DNA from: Gammaproteobacteria bacterium
GTDB lineage: Bacteria > Pseudomonadota > Gammaproteobacteria > Xanthomonadales > Xanthomonadaceae
NCBI GenBank assembly: GCA_030431185.1
Contig: JAUIJO010000027.1
Span: 1 to 18,076 of the forward strand
Direction: 5' to 3'
DNA length: 18,076 bases
The position numbers were made by a program, and so were the translations under genes. The notes below the pieces were generated by a model. The model searched no databases. It was given only the letters and a program-made list of their open reading frames with translations, and was not told the origin of the DNA. Shown here piece by piece: positions 6,018 through 13,663 of this stretch. Each line of letters begins with the position of its first letter. Position 1 is the stretch's first letter.

Positions 6018-7294
6018 GCGCGCTCGCCCGCTCGCGGCGGTCTGGGCTGCAAGGTGAAACGCGGCCGGAGGCCCTCGAAACGCACGCGCAGATGGCGGTG
6101 CCGGACCAGGTAATGGATGCCGACCAGCGCCGCGGCGAAACCCGACGCGGCACCGATGCCCAGGGACCAGCGTGGCCCCCAACTGTCGGCCACCCAGCCG
6201 ATGAGCGGGGCGCCGATCGGCGTCCCGCCCAGGGCGATCGCCATCAGGATCGCCATCACGCGGCCGCGCACCGCGGGGTCGGTGGACAGTTGCACGGCAC
6301 TGTTGACCGAGGTGGTGAAGGTCTGCGCCGAGAGACCGATCAACACCAGTGTCGCCCCGAACAGCCAATACGTCGGCATCAGCGCCGCCAGGCAGAAACC
6401 CAGCCCGAACACGGCCGCGCCGCCCAGCAGCGAGGCCACCGTCGGGCGTGCGCGGCCCGCCGCGAGCAGGGCGCCGCCGACCGAGCCGATCGCCATCATC
6501 GAGGTCAGGAAGCCGTACTGCCCCGCGTCGCCGTGGAACACCGTGACCGCCATGGTCGAGATGTAGATCGCGAAGTTCAGCCCGAACGTGCCGATCAGGA
6601 ACAGCATCAGGAACATCGCTTTCAGGTCGGGCCGCTGCCAGACATAGCGGAAGCCCTCGGCGAAACTGCCGCGATGCCGCGTCGGCCGCTCCATCACCTG
6701 CAGCGATCCGACCCGCAGGAACACCAGCGACACGATCACCGCCGCGTACGTCGCCGCGTTGATCAGGAACACCCAGCCCGCGCCGATGTGCGCGATGAGC
6801 ACGCCGGCCACCGCGGGGCCGATCATCCGCGCCGCGTTGAACGACGTCGAGTTCAGCGCGACGGCGTTCGAGAGGTCGTCCTCGGTCACCAGGTCCGACA
6901 CGAAGGTCTGTCGCGCCGGCGCATCGAACGCGGTCACGCAACCCAGCAGCAGGGCGAATCCATAGACATGCCACAACTGCACGTGGCCGAGCACGTAAAG
7001 CAGGCCGAGTCCCAGCGCGAGCACGCCCATCCCCACCTGCGTGGCGATCAGCAGCTTGCGGCGGTCGAAGTGGTCGGCCGCGTACCCGGTCAAGGGCAAC
7101 AGCAGGACCCGTGGACCGAACTGCAGCGCGGTGACGATGCCGACCGAGGTGGCGTTGTTGTCGGTCAACTCGGTCAGGACGATCCAGTCCTGGGCGATGC
7201 GCTGCATCCAGGTGCCGATGTTGGAGACGATCGCGCCGATCGCCCAGGTCCGGTAATTGGGGTTTCGCAGCGAGCGGAAGGTGCCCGGCCTCAT
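6014..7294 (-). CDS. MFS exporter, DHA3/EntS-like (MFS_3)
   Basis: This is a major-facilitator exporter of 426 residues with about twelve hydrophobic segments, the normal size for the DHA3 (EntS-like) drug/siderophore exporter group. It begins MRPGTFRSLRNPNYRTW, a typical start for this group. The loop after helix 2 carries a motif A form, GYAADHFDRRK (70-80). The conserved AFDAPARQTFVSDLV and NSTSFNAARMIGPAVAG segments of MFS_3 proteins follow. The frame is open upstream to 7552, but that extension is Arg/His/Pro-rich non-membrane sequence, so the start at 7294 is chosen. The substrate cannot be predicted. The start codon overlaps the stop of a possible 34-codon leader ORF (ATGA), and its own Shine-Dalgarno sequence is weak. 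Transcribed divergently from yjdM. Confidence 0.93.
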   Translation of the reverse strand: MRPGTFRSLRNPNYRTWAIGAIVSNIGTWMQRIAQDWIVLTELTDNNATSVGIVTALQFGPRVLLLPLTGYAADHFDRRKLLIATQVGMGVLALGLGLLYVLGHVQLWHVYGFALLLGCVTAFDAPARQTFVSDLVTEDDLSNAVALNSTSFNAARMIGPAVAGVLIAHIGAGWVFLINAATYAAVIVSLVFLRVGSLQVMERPTRHRGSFAEGFRYVWQRPDLKAMFLMLFLIGTFGLNFAIYISTMAVTVFHGDAGQYGFLTSMMAIGSVGGALLAAGRARPTVASLLGGAAVFGLGFCLAALMPTYWLFGATLVLIGLSAQTFTTSVNSAVQLSTDPAVRGRVMAILMAIALGGTPIGAPLIGWVADSWGPRWSLGIGAASGFAAALVGIHYLVRHRHLRVRFEGLRPRFTLQPRPPRAGERA

Positions 7295-7395
7295 CGCGTG
7301 CGTGTCCCGCAGGCGGTGTCGTGAGGATCGTGCCAATCGCCCGCTTGGCGCGGACCTGCGCTGCGGCCGATGCGATGGGGGTGCGTGCGGGTCAT
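7291..7395 (-). CDS. Possible 34-codon leader ORF before the MFS gene
   Basis: An ATG at 7395 opens a 34-codon frame rich in Arg (6) and His (4), with one Trp and one Cys, beginning MTRTHPHRIGRS. Its TGA (7293-7291) overlaps the MFS ATG (7294-7292) as ATGA, the classic arrangement for translational coupling. A TACACT element lies exactly six bases before the ATG, as expected for a leaderless transcript. The same 15-base string, with one change, precedes the GIY-YIG gene. No homologue is known to me, and a GC-rich genome yields many chance ORFs, so this is tentative. Confidence 0.3.
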   Translation of the reverse strand: MTRTHPHRIGRSAGPRQAGDWHDPHDTACGTRTR

Positions 7396-7401
7396 GGGCG
7401 G

Positions 7402-7407
7402 AGTGTA
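7402..7407 (-). promoter_or_regulatory. Candidate -10 (TACACT) for the MFS transcript
   Basis: TACACT on the minus strand would start transcription at about 7395. That gives the MFS gene a leader of roughly 100 bases containing the small ORF at 7291-7395. No good -35 is seen. Confidence 0.35.
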
Positions 7408-7515
7408 GTCGGGACGCCTTCAGCGTCGTGCGAGGGCGTGACGCGGCATGGACGCGGGCCGGGTCGTGTCGTCTCGTGTCGACCGGCCCGGGTGTCACTT
7501 TCGCGGTTCCGGGGC

Positions 7516-7521
7516 GACAAT
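7516..7521 (+). promoter_or_regulatory. Candidate -10 (GACAAT) for yjdM
   Basis: GACAAT lies 30 bases before the yjdM ATG, with TGTCAC 17 bases upstream of it (7493-7498) as a weak -35. The implied leader is about 24 bases. The rest of the 7295-7551 intergenic region shows no other element I can support. Confidence 0.3.
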
Positions 7522-7551
7522 GGGGGCCCCGACCGTTTCCCCTGGACGCCA

Positions 7552-7893
7552 ATGGACACCTTGCCGCCCTGCGCCGAATGCGGCTCGGAATTCACCTACG
7601 AGGACGGCACGCTGGTGGTGTGCCCCGAGTGCGGGCACGAACGACTCAAGGATGACACCGCCGAGCCGGCCGATGCCCCGGGTGGCGTGACCGATGCGAA
7701 CGGCAACCCCTTGAGCGATGGCGACACGGTCACCGTGGTCAAGGACCTGAAGGTCAAGGGCAGCTCGCTGGTGGTGAAGGTCGGCACCAAGGTCCGCAAC
7801 ATCCGCCTGGTCGAGGGCGACCACGACATCGACTGCCGGATCGAGGGCATCGGGGCGATGAAGTTGAAGTCGCGGTTCGTCAGGAAGGCCTGA
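7552..7893 (+). CDS. yjdM: YjdM/PhnA zinc-ribbon protein
   Basis: The 113-residue product matches the YjdM (PhnA) family end to end. An N-terminal zinc ribbon with Cys7-x2-Cys10 and Cys24-x2-Cys27 is followed by the highly conserved C-terminal domain (DANGNPLSDGDTVTVVKDLKVKG, then GTKVRNIRLVEGDHDIDC and MKLKSRFVRK). Despite the old name PhnA, this family is not phosphonoacetate hydrolase, and its role in phosphonate use in E. coli was not upheld; the molecular function is unsettled. The start at 7552 gives the usual family N-terminus (MDTLPPCAEC); the longer frame upstream is intergenic. The gene is divergent from the MFS exporter and followed 150 bp later by a MATE exporter with its own predicted promoter. 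Confidence 0.94.
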   Translation: MDTLPPCAECGSEFTYEDGTLVVCPECGHERLKDDTAEPADAPGGVTDANGNPLSDGDTVTVVKDLKVKGSSLVVKVGTKVRNIRLVEGDHDIDCRIEGIGAMKLKSRFVRKA

Positions 7894-8009
7894 TCGCCCG
7901 GCCCCGCGTGCCCTGCAGGCCGAGGACTTCCCGCCACGATCCGCGGAGGCCGTGTCGATCCGACGGCGCGTCGTTCGTCATGTTCCCGCGGGGCCGGCGA
8001 ATGCCGCCC

Positions 8010-8037
8010 TTGCCAGCCCGTCCCCAACCCGGATACA
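8010..8037 (+). promoter_or_regulatory. Leaderless-type promoter of the MATE gene
   Basis: TTGCCA (8010-8015) and GATACA (8032-8037) are 16 bp apart, and the start codon follows six bases after the -10. Transcription would therefore begin at or next to the ATG, which agrees with the absence of a Shine-Dalgarno sequence. Confidence 0.45.
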
Positions 8038-8043
8038 TGCCCC

Positions 8044-9495
8044 ATGACCAGCGCACAGGAACCGGACCCGACCCCCGCCCCCGCGCAGGCATGCGACGCG
8101 TCCGCCGGTCCGGCGTCGCCATGGTCGGAACTGCGTGCCGCCATTCGCGGCACCGGGGCCGACTACACCCGGATCCCGATGCGCAAGGCGGTGTTCCTGC
8201 TGGCCGTGCCGATGGTGCTGGAGCTGGTGCTGGAGTCCACGTTCGCGGTGGTGGACATCTACTTCGTCGGCAAGCTCGGCGCTTCCGCCGTGGCCACCGT
8301 CGGCCTGACCGAAAGCTACCTGTTCCTGCTCTATTCGATCGCCATGGGCCTGGCCATGGCGGTCACGGCCGTGGTGGCGCGGCGCATCGGCGAGTACCAG
8401 GCGGACCAGGCCGCGGTCTCCGCCGTGCAGGCGATCTTCCTCGCGGTGCTGGTGTCGGTGCCGTTCGCATGGATCGGCGTCTTCCACGCCCGTGACCTGC
8501 TGCGATTGATGGGCGCCGATGCCTGGACCCTGGCGCACGGCGTGGGCTACATGCAATGGATGCTGGGCGGCAACGCCGTGATCATGCTGTTGTTCGTGAT
8601 CAATGCGGTCTACCGCGGTGCCGGTGACGCCGCCATCGCGATGCGCGTGCTGTGGCTGGCCAACGGCCTCAACATCGTGCTGGACCCGATCCTGATCTTC
8701 GGTCTCGGGCCGGTGCCCGCCATGGGCATCGAGGGGGCCGCCATCGCCACCAACATCGGGCGCGGCACGGGCGTGCTGATGCAGCTGTGGATCCTGTTCC
8801 GTGGCGGGCGGCACATCCGGGTCACGGCATCGCAGCTCGTCGTCAGGGCCTCCACCCTCTTCAACATCATGCGCACGTCGCTCGGCGGCATCGGCCAGAT
8901 GATCGTGGCCATGAGCGCGTGGATCTTCCTGATGCGCATCCTCGCCAGCATCGGCAGCGAAGCCGTCGCGGGCGCGACCATCGCCATCCGCATCATGATG
9001 TTCACCCTGATGCCGGCCTGGGGCATGTCGAACGCCGCGGCCACGCTGGTGGGGCAGAACCTCGGTGCGAACCAGCCGGCCCGGGCCGAAGCGTCGGTAT
9101 GGCGCATCGGCTGGTACAACATGGCCTTCACGCTGGCCGTGTCCGTCGTGTTCTTCCTGATGCACGACCGCCTCGTCGCCCTCTTCAGCGACGACCCGGC
9201 GGTGATCGCCATCGGCGGCGAATGGTTGCGGATCCTCTCGTATTCCTACTTCGTGTACGGCTGGTGGATGGTGTCGGTGCAGGCCTTCAATGGCGCCGGC
9301 GACACGTCCACGCCGACCTGGATCAACCTGGTGTTCTTCTGGCTGGTCCAGATTCCCTTGTGCTACGTTCTCGCCGTCCGCCTGGGCTGGCAGCACAGCG
9401 GCGTGTTCTGGGGCGTGTTCGTTTCCGAGACCTCGGTCGGCCTGTTTACGCTATGGCTGTTCTCGCGCGGACGCTGGAAACTCGCCAAGGTGTAG
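8044..9495 (+). CDS. MATE-family multidrug efflux transporter
   Basis: The 483-residue product is a MATE (multidrug and toxic compound extrusion) inner-membrane antiporter, a family that exports cationic compounds using Na+ or H+ gradients. After a 45-residue hydrophilic N-terminus rich in Pro and Ala, about twelve membrane helices follow. The two MatE repeats are visible: the first opens KAVFLLAVPMVLELVLES with VDIYFVGKLGASAVATVG, and the second contains MRTSLGGIGQMI and WGMSNAAATLVGQNLGANQP, a strong family signature. Length is normal for the family apart from the N-terminal extension. The gene appears monocistronic, with a predicted leaderless promoter and the next gene 114 bp away. Substrate and coupling ion cannot be read from the sequence. 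Confidence 0.95.
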   Translation: MTSAQEPDPTPAPAQACDASAGPASPWSELRAAIRGTGADYTRIPMRKAVFLLAVPMVLELVLESTFAVVDIYFVGKLGASAVATVGLTESYLFLLYSIAMGLAMAVTAVVARRIGEYQADQAAVSAVQAIFLAVLVSVPFAWIGVFHARDLLRLMGADAWTLAHGVGYMQWMLGGNAVIMLLFVINAVYRGAGDAAIAMRVLWLANGLNIVLDPILIFGLGPVPAMGIEGAAIATNIGRGTGVLMQLWILFRGGRHIRVTASQLVVRASTLFNIMRTSLGGIGQMIVAMSAWIFLMRILASIGSEAVAGATIAIRIMMFTLMPAWGMSNAAATLVGQNLGANQPARAEASVWRIGWYNMAFTLAVSVVFFLMHDRLVALFSDDPAVIAIGGEWLRILSYSYFVYGWWMVSVQAFNGAGDTSTPTWINLVFFWLVQIPLCYVLAVRLGWQHSGVFWGVFVSETSVGLFTLWLFSRGRWKLAKV

Positions 9496-9502
9496 GGCGT
9501 TT

Positions 9503-9517
9503 CCGGGCGGGGCCCGG
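9503..9517 (+). terminator. Short GC hairpin after the MATE gene
   Basis: CCGGGC and GCCCGG flank a three-base loop eight bases after the stop codon. There is no T-run, so it may act in transcript 3'-end stability rather than intrinsic termination. Such stems arise often by chance in DNA this GC-rich. Confidence 0.25.
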
Positions 9518-9609
9518 GGGAGGCGGCACCCTGCAGCGGGCCCGCCTGATTCGACCATCACGCCGGGCATGCGAACGTGCCATGCAACCGCCCTCGAGAG
9601 GTGTCGTCC

Positions 9610-10992
9610 ATGCGTGCCACTGTCGTGCTTTCGCTCGCCCTGTGCGTGAGTGCCTGCCATCACGGCGGCGTCCCGCCCGACGATGCGACCCAGTCGGCGG
9701 CAGTGCCCGCGCAACGGGACCGGTATCCCGCCGGGACCGGGCCGTCGCCCGTGCTGCCCGCTCCCGAAGCCGAGGGCCTGGTGCCGACGGTGAACATCGC
9801 GCCCGCGGTGGGCTGGCCGGAGGGGGCCATGCCCACGCCGGCGCCGGGGTTCAGGGTCACCGCGTTCGCGCGCGGACTCGACCATCCCCGCGCGTTGTAC
9901 GTGTTGCCGAATGGCGACGTACTCGTCGCGGAAAGCAACAAGCCCGCCAAACCGCCCGAAGGCCTGAAGGGGCGCGCCATGCAGGCAGTGATGAAGAAGG
10001 CGGGCGCCGGCGTCGCCAGCGCCGACCGGATCTCCCTGCTGCGCGACGTGGACGGCGATGGCGTTGCCGAAACCCGCAGCATCTACCTGCAGGGGCTGGT
10101 CTCGCCCTATGGCATGGCACTGGTCGGCGACACCCTGTACATCGCCAACACCGACGCCCTCGTGCGCGTCCCCTACACCGAAGGCGGTACGGAGAACCCC
10201 GCCACGCCCGATCGCGTGGTCGCGCTGCCCGCCGGTGCGATCAACCACCACTGGACCAAGGCCCTGGCCGCCGCACCGGATGGCCGGCACCTGTATGTCG
10301 GCGTGGGCTCCAACAGCAACGTCGCCGAGAACGGCATGGACGCCGAGGTCGACCGCGCCGCCGTGCTGGAGGTCGATCCCGCCACGGGCCGGCAGCGCGT
10401 CTTCGCCTCGGGCCTGCGCAACCCGACGGATCTCGATTTCAACCCGACCAGTGGCGCGCTCTGGGCCGTGGTGAACGAGCGCGACGGACTCGGCGACGAC
10501 CTGGTGCCGGACTACCTGACCTCGGTGCGCGAAGGCGCGTTCTACGGCTGGCCCTACAGCTACTTCGGCCCCCATCCCGACCCGCGGATCACGGGGGACA
10601 TGCAGCGTGCCGACCTCGTCGCCCGCGCCATCGCGCCCGACTATGCCCTCGGCTCCCACGTCGCGCCCCTGGGCCTCGCGTTCCAGCCGCCCGCGGGCGA
10701 GGGGGACACGCAGCCCGGTGCGTTCCCGTCACGCTATCGGCAAGGCGCCTTCATCGGCCTGCACGGCTCCTGGAACCGCAGTACCAAGACGGGGTACAAA
10801 CTGGTGTTCGTCCCCTTCGCGAACGGCGCGCCCGCGGGACCCATGGAGGACGTGCTGGGCGGCTTCGTCGACACCGACGGCGACGCCCGGGGCCGGCCCG
10901 TCGGCGTTGCGATCGATCGTCGGGGAGGCGTGCTCGTGGCCGACGACGTCGGCAATACCGTCTGGCGGGTGGTCCCCGACGCGTCCCCGTGA
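9610..10992 (+). CDS. Sorbosone/glucose dehydrogenase-like PQQ beta-propeller lipoprotein
   Basis: The product (460 residues) belongs to the soluble glucose dehydrogenase / L-sorbosone dehydrogenase family, six-bladed beta-propellers of which characterised members oxidise aldoses with PQQ and Ca2+ in the periplasm. The N-terminus MRATVVLSLALCVSAC ends in a clear lipobox (VSAC, Cys16), so it should be lipid-anchored in the envelope. Family features follow: GLDHPRALYVLPNGDVLVAE (89-108), INHHWTKALA (211-220, His213 or His214 at the place of the family catalytic His), GLRNPTDLDF (268-277) and NERDGLGDDLVPDY (289-302). The start at 9610 has GAGAGG eight bases before it and gives the proper signal peptide, unlike the longer frame from 9577. 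No pqq biosynthesis gene is nearby. Substrate unknown. Confidence 0.88.
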   Translation: MRATVVLSLALCVSACHHGGVPPDDATQSAAVPAQRDRYPAGTGPSPVLPAPEAEGLVPTVNIAPAVGWPEGAMPTPAPGFRVTAFARGLDHPRALYVLPNGDVLVAESNKPAKPPEGLKGRAMQAVMKKAGAGVASADRISLLRDVDGDGVAETRSIYLQGLVSPYGMALVGDTLYIANTDALVRVPYTEGGTENPATPDRVVALPAGAINHHWTKALAAAPDGRHLYVGVGSNSNVAENGMDAEVDRAAVLEVDPATGRQRVFASGLRNPTDLDFNPTSGALWAVVNERDGLGDDLVPDYLTSVREGAFYGWPYSYFGPHPDPRITGDMQRADLVARAIAPDYALGSHVAPLGLAFQPPAGEGDTQPGAFPSRYRQGAFIGLHGSWNRSTKTGYKLVFVPFANGAPAGPMEDVLGGFVDTDGDARGRPVGVAIDRRGGVLVADDVGNTVWRVVPDASP

Positions 10993-11001
10993 CGCAGGGC
11001 C

Positions 11002-11262
11002 TCAAGGGGCCGCTTCCGCGCCCGCGCACAGGGCCCGCTTGCGCGCGGGGGTGAGCCGTTTGATCGCATGTTCCGCGCGGCTCGCCGATGCGCGGTCCGG
11101 GTGTTCGAAGCTCCCCAGCAGCCGTTCCGGAGGCCAGGCGCGGGTGAACCTGGCGCCCTTGCCGGAGGCGTGTTCGGCGTAGCGCCGCGCGACGTCGGTG
11201 GCGATGCCGGTATAGATGCGGCCACCACGGCATTCGATCAGGTAGACATGCCAGCAGGCCAT
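11002..11262 (-). CDS. GIY-YIG domain protein (UPF0213/YhbQ-like)
   Basis: An 86-residue single-domain GIY-YIG protein. HVYLIE (5-10) and IYTGIATDVARRYAEH (16-31) are the variant GIY and YIG strands and the following helix with Arg26. Then come GKGARFTRAW and a late Glu64 (RAEHAIKRL), the expected catalytic acidic residue. Small stand-alone members such as YhbQ are thought to act as structure-specific or DNA-repair nucleases, with limited biochemistry. The start at 11262 is supported by the family N-terminus and by a TACACT element exactly six bases upstream, suggesting a leaderless mRNA. The frame continues upstream, but that part is antisense to the DUF1615 gene and its promoter region. It converges on the dehydrogenase gene with only nine bases between stop codons and is divergent from the DUF1615 lipoprotein. 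Confidence 0.93.
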   Translation of the reverse strand: MACWHVYLIECRGGRIYTGIATDVARRYAEHASGKGARFTRAWPPERLLGSFEHPDRASASRAEHAIKRLTPARKRALCAGAEAAP

Positions 11263-11268
11263 GGCCGG

Positions 11269-11274
11269 AGTGTA
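11269..11274 (-). promoter_or_regulatory. Candidate -10 (TACACT) of the GIY-YIG gene, leaderless
   Basis: TACACT lies six bases before the start codon, so the transcript should begin at the ATG itself. No -35 match is evident. The 15-base string from this element through the ATG recurs with one change before the MFS leader ORF. Confidence 0.4.
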
Positions 11275-11362
11275 GCGGCAAGCCTCCACCGCGAGGATGC
11301 GCCTTCGCGGCGGCACGCCCGGTACTGGTAGCCTCGGCATTGCCCTGGATCCCGCCCCATCG

Positions 11363-12484
11363 ATGCCTCGCCCCATGCCCAACCCGCTCGTCCCCCTGAT
11401 GCGCCTGCTGTCCGTGCTGCTTGTCGCCGGACTGGCATTGGCCGGCTGTGCCAGTCCTTCCACGCAGAAGGAGGCGTATCGTCGTCCCGCCGACGTGCGC
11501 GCCGAGATCGTTCGCCGCATGCCGGCCGGCATCCCCGATCGGGAAGGCTGGGCGGCCGACATCCAGGTGGCGTTCGCGGCGCAGGGGCTTTCCCCGAGCG
11601 CGAGCAACCTGTGCGCGGTACTGGCGGTGACCCAGCAGGAGTCGACCTTCCAGGCCAACCCGCCGGTGCCGGGCCTGGCGCGCATCGCGCGCGGCGAGAT
11701 CGATCGCCGCGCCGCCGCGCTGCACGTGCCGGGCTTCCTGGTCGATGCCGCGCTCAAGGTGAAATCCACCGATGGCCGCAGCTATGCGGAGCGACTGGGA
11801 GCGGTGCGGACGGAGCAGGAACTGAACGCGATCTTCGAGGACTTCACCGAGCGCGTGCCGATGGGCGAGCGCCTGCTGGGGGGCTTCAACCCGGTGCGGA
11901 CCGCCGGGCCGATGCAGGTCCGCATCGCGTTCGCCGAGGCGCACGCGAAGGGTTATCCGTATCCCGTGCCGGGCAGTATCCGCGACGAGGTGTTCACGCG
12001 CCGGGGCGGCATGTACTTCGGGATCGCGCACCTGCTGGGCTATCCGACCCGTTACGACCGTCCGCTGTATCGCTTCGCCGATTTCAACGCGGGCTGGTAT
12101 GCCAGTCGCAATGCGGCGTTCCAGGCCGCCGTCAGCGAAGCGACCGGCCTGCCGCTGGCGCTGGACGGCGACCTGCTGCGTCCCGGTGCGCCGCTCGACG
12201 ACCCCGGCGACACCGAACGCGCGGTGCGGACGCTGGGACCACAACTGGGCATGGACGATGGCGACATCCGTCGGGCACTGGCGCGCGGAGACCAACTCGA
12301 GTTCGAGGACGAGGCGCTCTACCGGGAGGTATTCGCGTTCGCCGAGCGGGCGCGGGGAAGGCCATTGCCCCGCGCGGTCCTGCCCGGCATCAAGCTGGAG
12401 AGCCCCAAGATCACCCGCGACCTGAGCACGGCGTGGTTCGCCAACCGGGTCGATACCCGCTGGCAGCAGTGCATGGCCCGCTGA
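11363..12484 (+). CDS. DUF1615 lipoprotein, possible divergent lytic transglycosylase
   Basis: A 373-residue protein that I assign to DUF1615. A hydrophobic segment ending LALAGC (Cys29) is a clear lipoprotein signal, so it is envelope-anchored. The mature part holds, in order, AVTQQESTFQANP (Glu93), TAGPMQV (180-186) and FADFNAGWYASRNAAF (about 238-253). This order and spacing recall the SLT/GH23 lytic transglycosylase motifs: a catalytic Glu in ES-F-P, then G-MQ, then YNAG. I therefore suggest a peptidoglycan-cleaving fold. That is inference; DUF1615 has no function I know of. The start could be 11363, 11375 or 11399; the first gives a usual signal peptide and lies close after a possible -10 (TAGCCT, 11329-11334). 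It is followed by a permease gene 73 bp downstream and may share its transcript. Confidence 0.83.
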   Translation: MPRPMPNPLVPLMRLLSVLLVAGLALAGCASPSTQKEAYRRPADVRAEIVRRMPAGIPDREGWAADIQVAFAAQGLSPSASNLCAVLAVTQQESTFQANPPVPGLARIARGEIDRRAAALHVPGFLVDAALKVKSTDGRSYAERLGAVRTEQELNAIFEDFTERVPMGERLLGGFNPVRTAGPMQVRIAFAEAHAKGYPYPVPGSIRDEVFTRRGGMYFGIAHLLGYPTRYDRPLYRFADFNAGWYASRNAAFQAAVSEATGLPLALDGDLLRPGAPLDDPGDTERAVRTLGPQLGMDDGDIRRALARGDQLEFEDEALYREVFAFAERARGRPLPRAVLPGIKLESPKITRDLSTAWFANRVDTRWQQCMAR

Positions 12485-12557
12485 CAGCGCTGGCCAAACA
12501 CGCATCCCCAGTGCTCCAATGCCCCAGCGTTCCCAGCCTCCGCAGGACTCCCGTCCC

Positions 12558-13640
12558 ATGTCCCTGAAGTCCCCGCCGCGCCGCCACCTGTGGATCTGGT
12601 TCCTGTGGTTGGCGCTGTTCTACGGCACCTGGGCCTGGCTGGTCTTCGGCCGGGGCCTGTGGGACGAGGCGGTCGCGCACTGGCCGATGGCCTTGTCGAT
12701 GGCCTTCGGCAGCTACATCGCCGGCTCGACGCCGATGGGCGGCGGCACGGTCGGCTTCCCGATCCTGGTACTGCTGTTCGAACTGCCCGCGACGCTGGGC
12801 CGCGATTTCAGCTTCGCGGTGCAGGCCATCGGCATGACCAGTGCCAGCATCTTCATCCTGGCGCGGCGGCAAGCCCTGGCCTGGGCGATGCTGAAGGGCG
12901 CCATGCTGGGCACCGTGTTCGGACTGCCGGTCGGGATCTTCCTGGTCGCGCCCCACGTGCCGGAACTGTGGATCAAGCTCGTGTTCGCGGTGGTCTGGGC
13001 CAGCTTCGGCCTGCTGCACCTGTACCGGATCAACGAGATCGCCGGGCATGCCGGCATGACCGACTTCGACGAACGCTGGGACTTCCGCGTCGGCATCGCC
13101 ATCGGCCTGTTGGCCGCCTCGTCGGTCGCCGCGGTGACCGGCGTCGGCATCGACATGGTGCTGTATGCGGCGCTGGTGTTGCTGTGCCGGGCCGACCTGA
13201 AGATCGCCATTCCCACCTCGGTCGTCATCATGGCGTTCACCTCGGTGCTGGGCATCGGCATCAAGCTCGCCTTCACCGGCGTGCAGCCCGGTGTCTTCGG
13301 CAACTGGCTGGCCGCGGCGCCCGTGGTCGCGCTGGGCGCGCCGCTGGGTGCGCTGGTGGTCGGACTGATCGGCCGACGGCCGACGCTGCTCTTCGTGGCG
13401 GTCCTGTGCGTCGGCCAGTTCGTCTGGACCTGCGTCAACCAGTGGGCCGCGCTCGGCGTCGCCGGCCTGTGCGTGTCACTGGCCGGCGTCGCGCTGTTCC
13501 TCTACGGCTTCGAGCGCCTGCGGCGCTGGGGCGCGGTGCTGGCCGGCGACACGGTCCCGCGTCGGCGGGACGACGTGGCCCGTGCGGCATCGATCGCCGA
13601 CGCCCGTGCGATCGCCCGCCCGGAGTCGGCGGGGCCCTAG
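12558..13640 (+). CDS. TauE/SafE (TSUP) family permease
   Basis: A 360-residue inner-membrane protein of the TSUP family (TauE/SafE), whose characterised members move sulfite, organosulfonates or related small anions. About eight to nine hydrophobic helices are visible. The first conserved region contains GSYIAGSTPMGGGTVGFP (51-68), a family hallmark. The second half carries the matching repeat, ASSVAAVTGVGIDMVLYAALV and IAIPTSVVIMAFTSVLG. The charged C-terminal tail (about 325-360) is cytoplasmic-type sequence. The start at 12558 follows AGGA at a somewhat long distance and yields a normal N-terminus; the upstream ATG at 12519 adds only polar residues and has no ribosome site. It lies 73 bp behind the DUF1615 gene on the same strand. 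No sulfur-metabolism genes are adjacent, so the substrate is undetermined. Confidence 0.92.
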   Translation: MSLKSPPRRHLWIWFLWLALFYGTWAWLVFGRGLWDEAVAHWPMALSMAFGSYIAGSTPMGGGTVGFPILVLLFELPATLGRDFSFAVQAIGMTSASIFILARRQALAWAMLKGAMLGTVFGLPVGIFLVAPHVPELWIKLVFAVVWASFGLLHLYRINEIAGHAGMTDFDERWDFRVGIAIGLLAASSVAAVTGVGIDMVLYAALVLLCRADLKIAIPTSVVIMAFTSVLGIGIKLAFTGVQPGVFGNWLAAAPVVALGAPLGALVVGLIGRRPTLLFVAVLCVGQFVWTCVNQWAALGVAGLCVSLAGVALFLYGFERLRRWGAVLAGDTVPRRRDDVARAASIADARAIARPESAGP

Positions 13641-13663
13641 GACGACAGCGGGGCCGCGCGCTT

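Noticed and set aside
5432..7324. 630-codon plus-strand frame antisense to the MFS gene
   Set aside because: Low-complexity Arg/Gln/His-rich translation, antisense to a clear twelve-helix transporter; it also crosses the Oxidored-like gene in another frame.
9537..9546. Perfect palindrome GCGGGCCCGC between the MATE and dehydrogenase genes
   Set aside because: A 10-bp GC-only palindrome is likely by chance here, has no loop for a terminator and is not placed at a promoter.
8652..11054. 800-codon open frame on the plus strand across the MATE and dehydrogenase genes
   Set aside because: It is an alternative frame of two well-supported genes; the translation is Arg/Pro/Gly-rich with no domain, as expected in very GC-rich DNA.
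10751..12559. 602-codon minus-strand frame opposite the DUF1615 gene
   Set aside because: Antisense shadow of a lipoprotein gene with a clear signal peptide; no recognisable domain.
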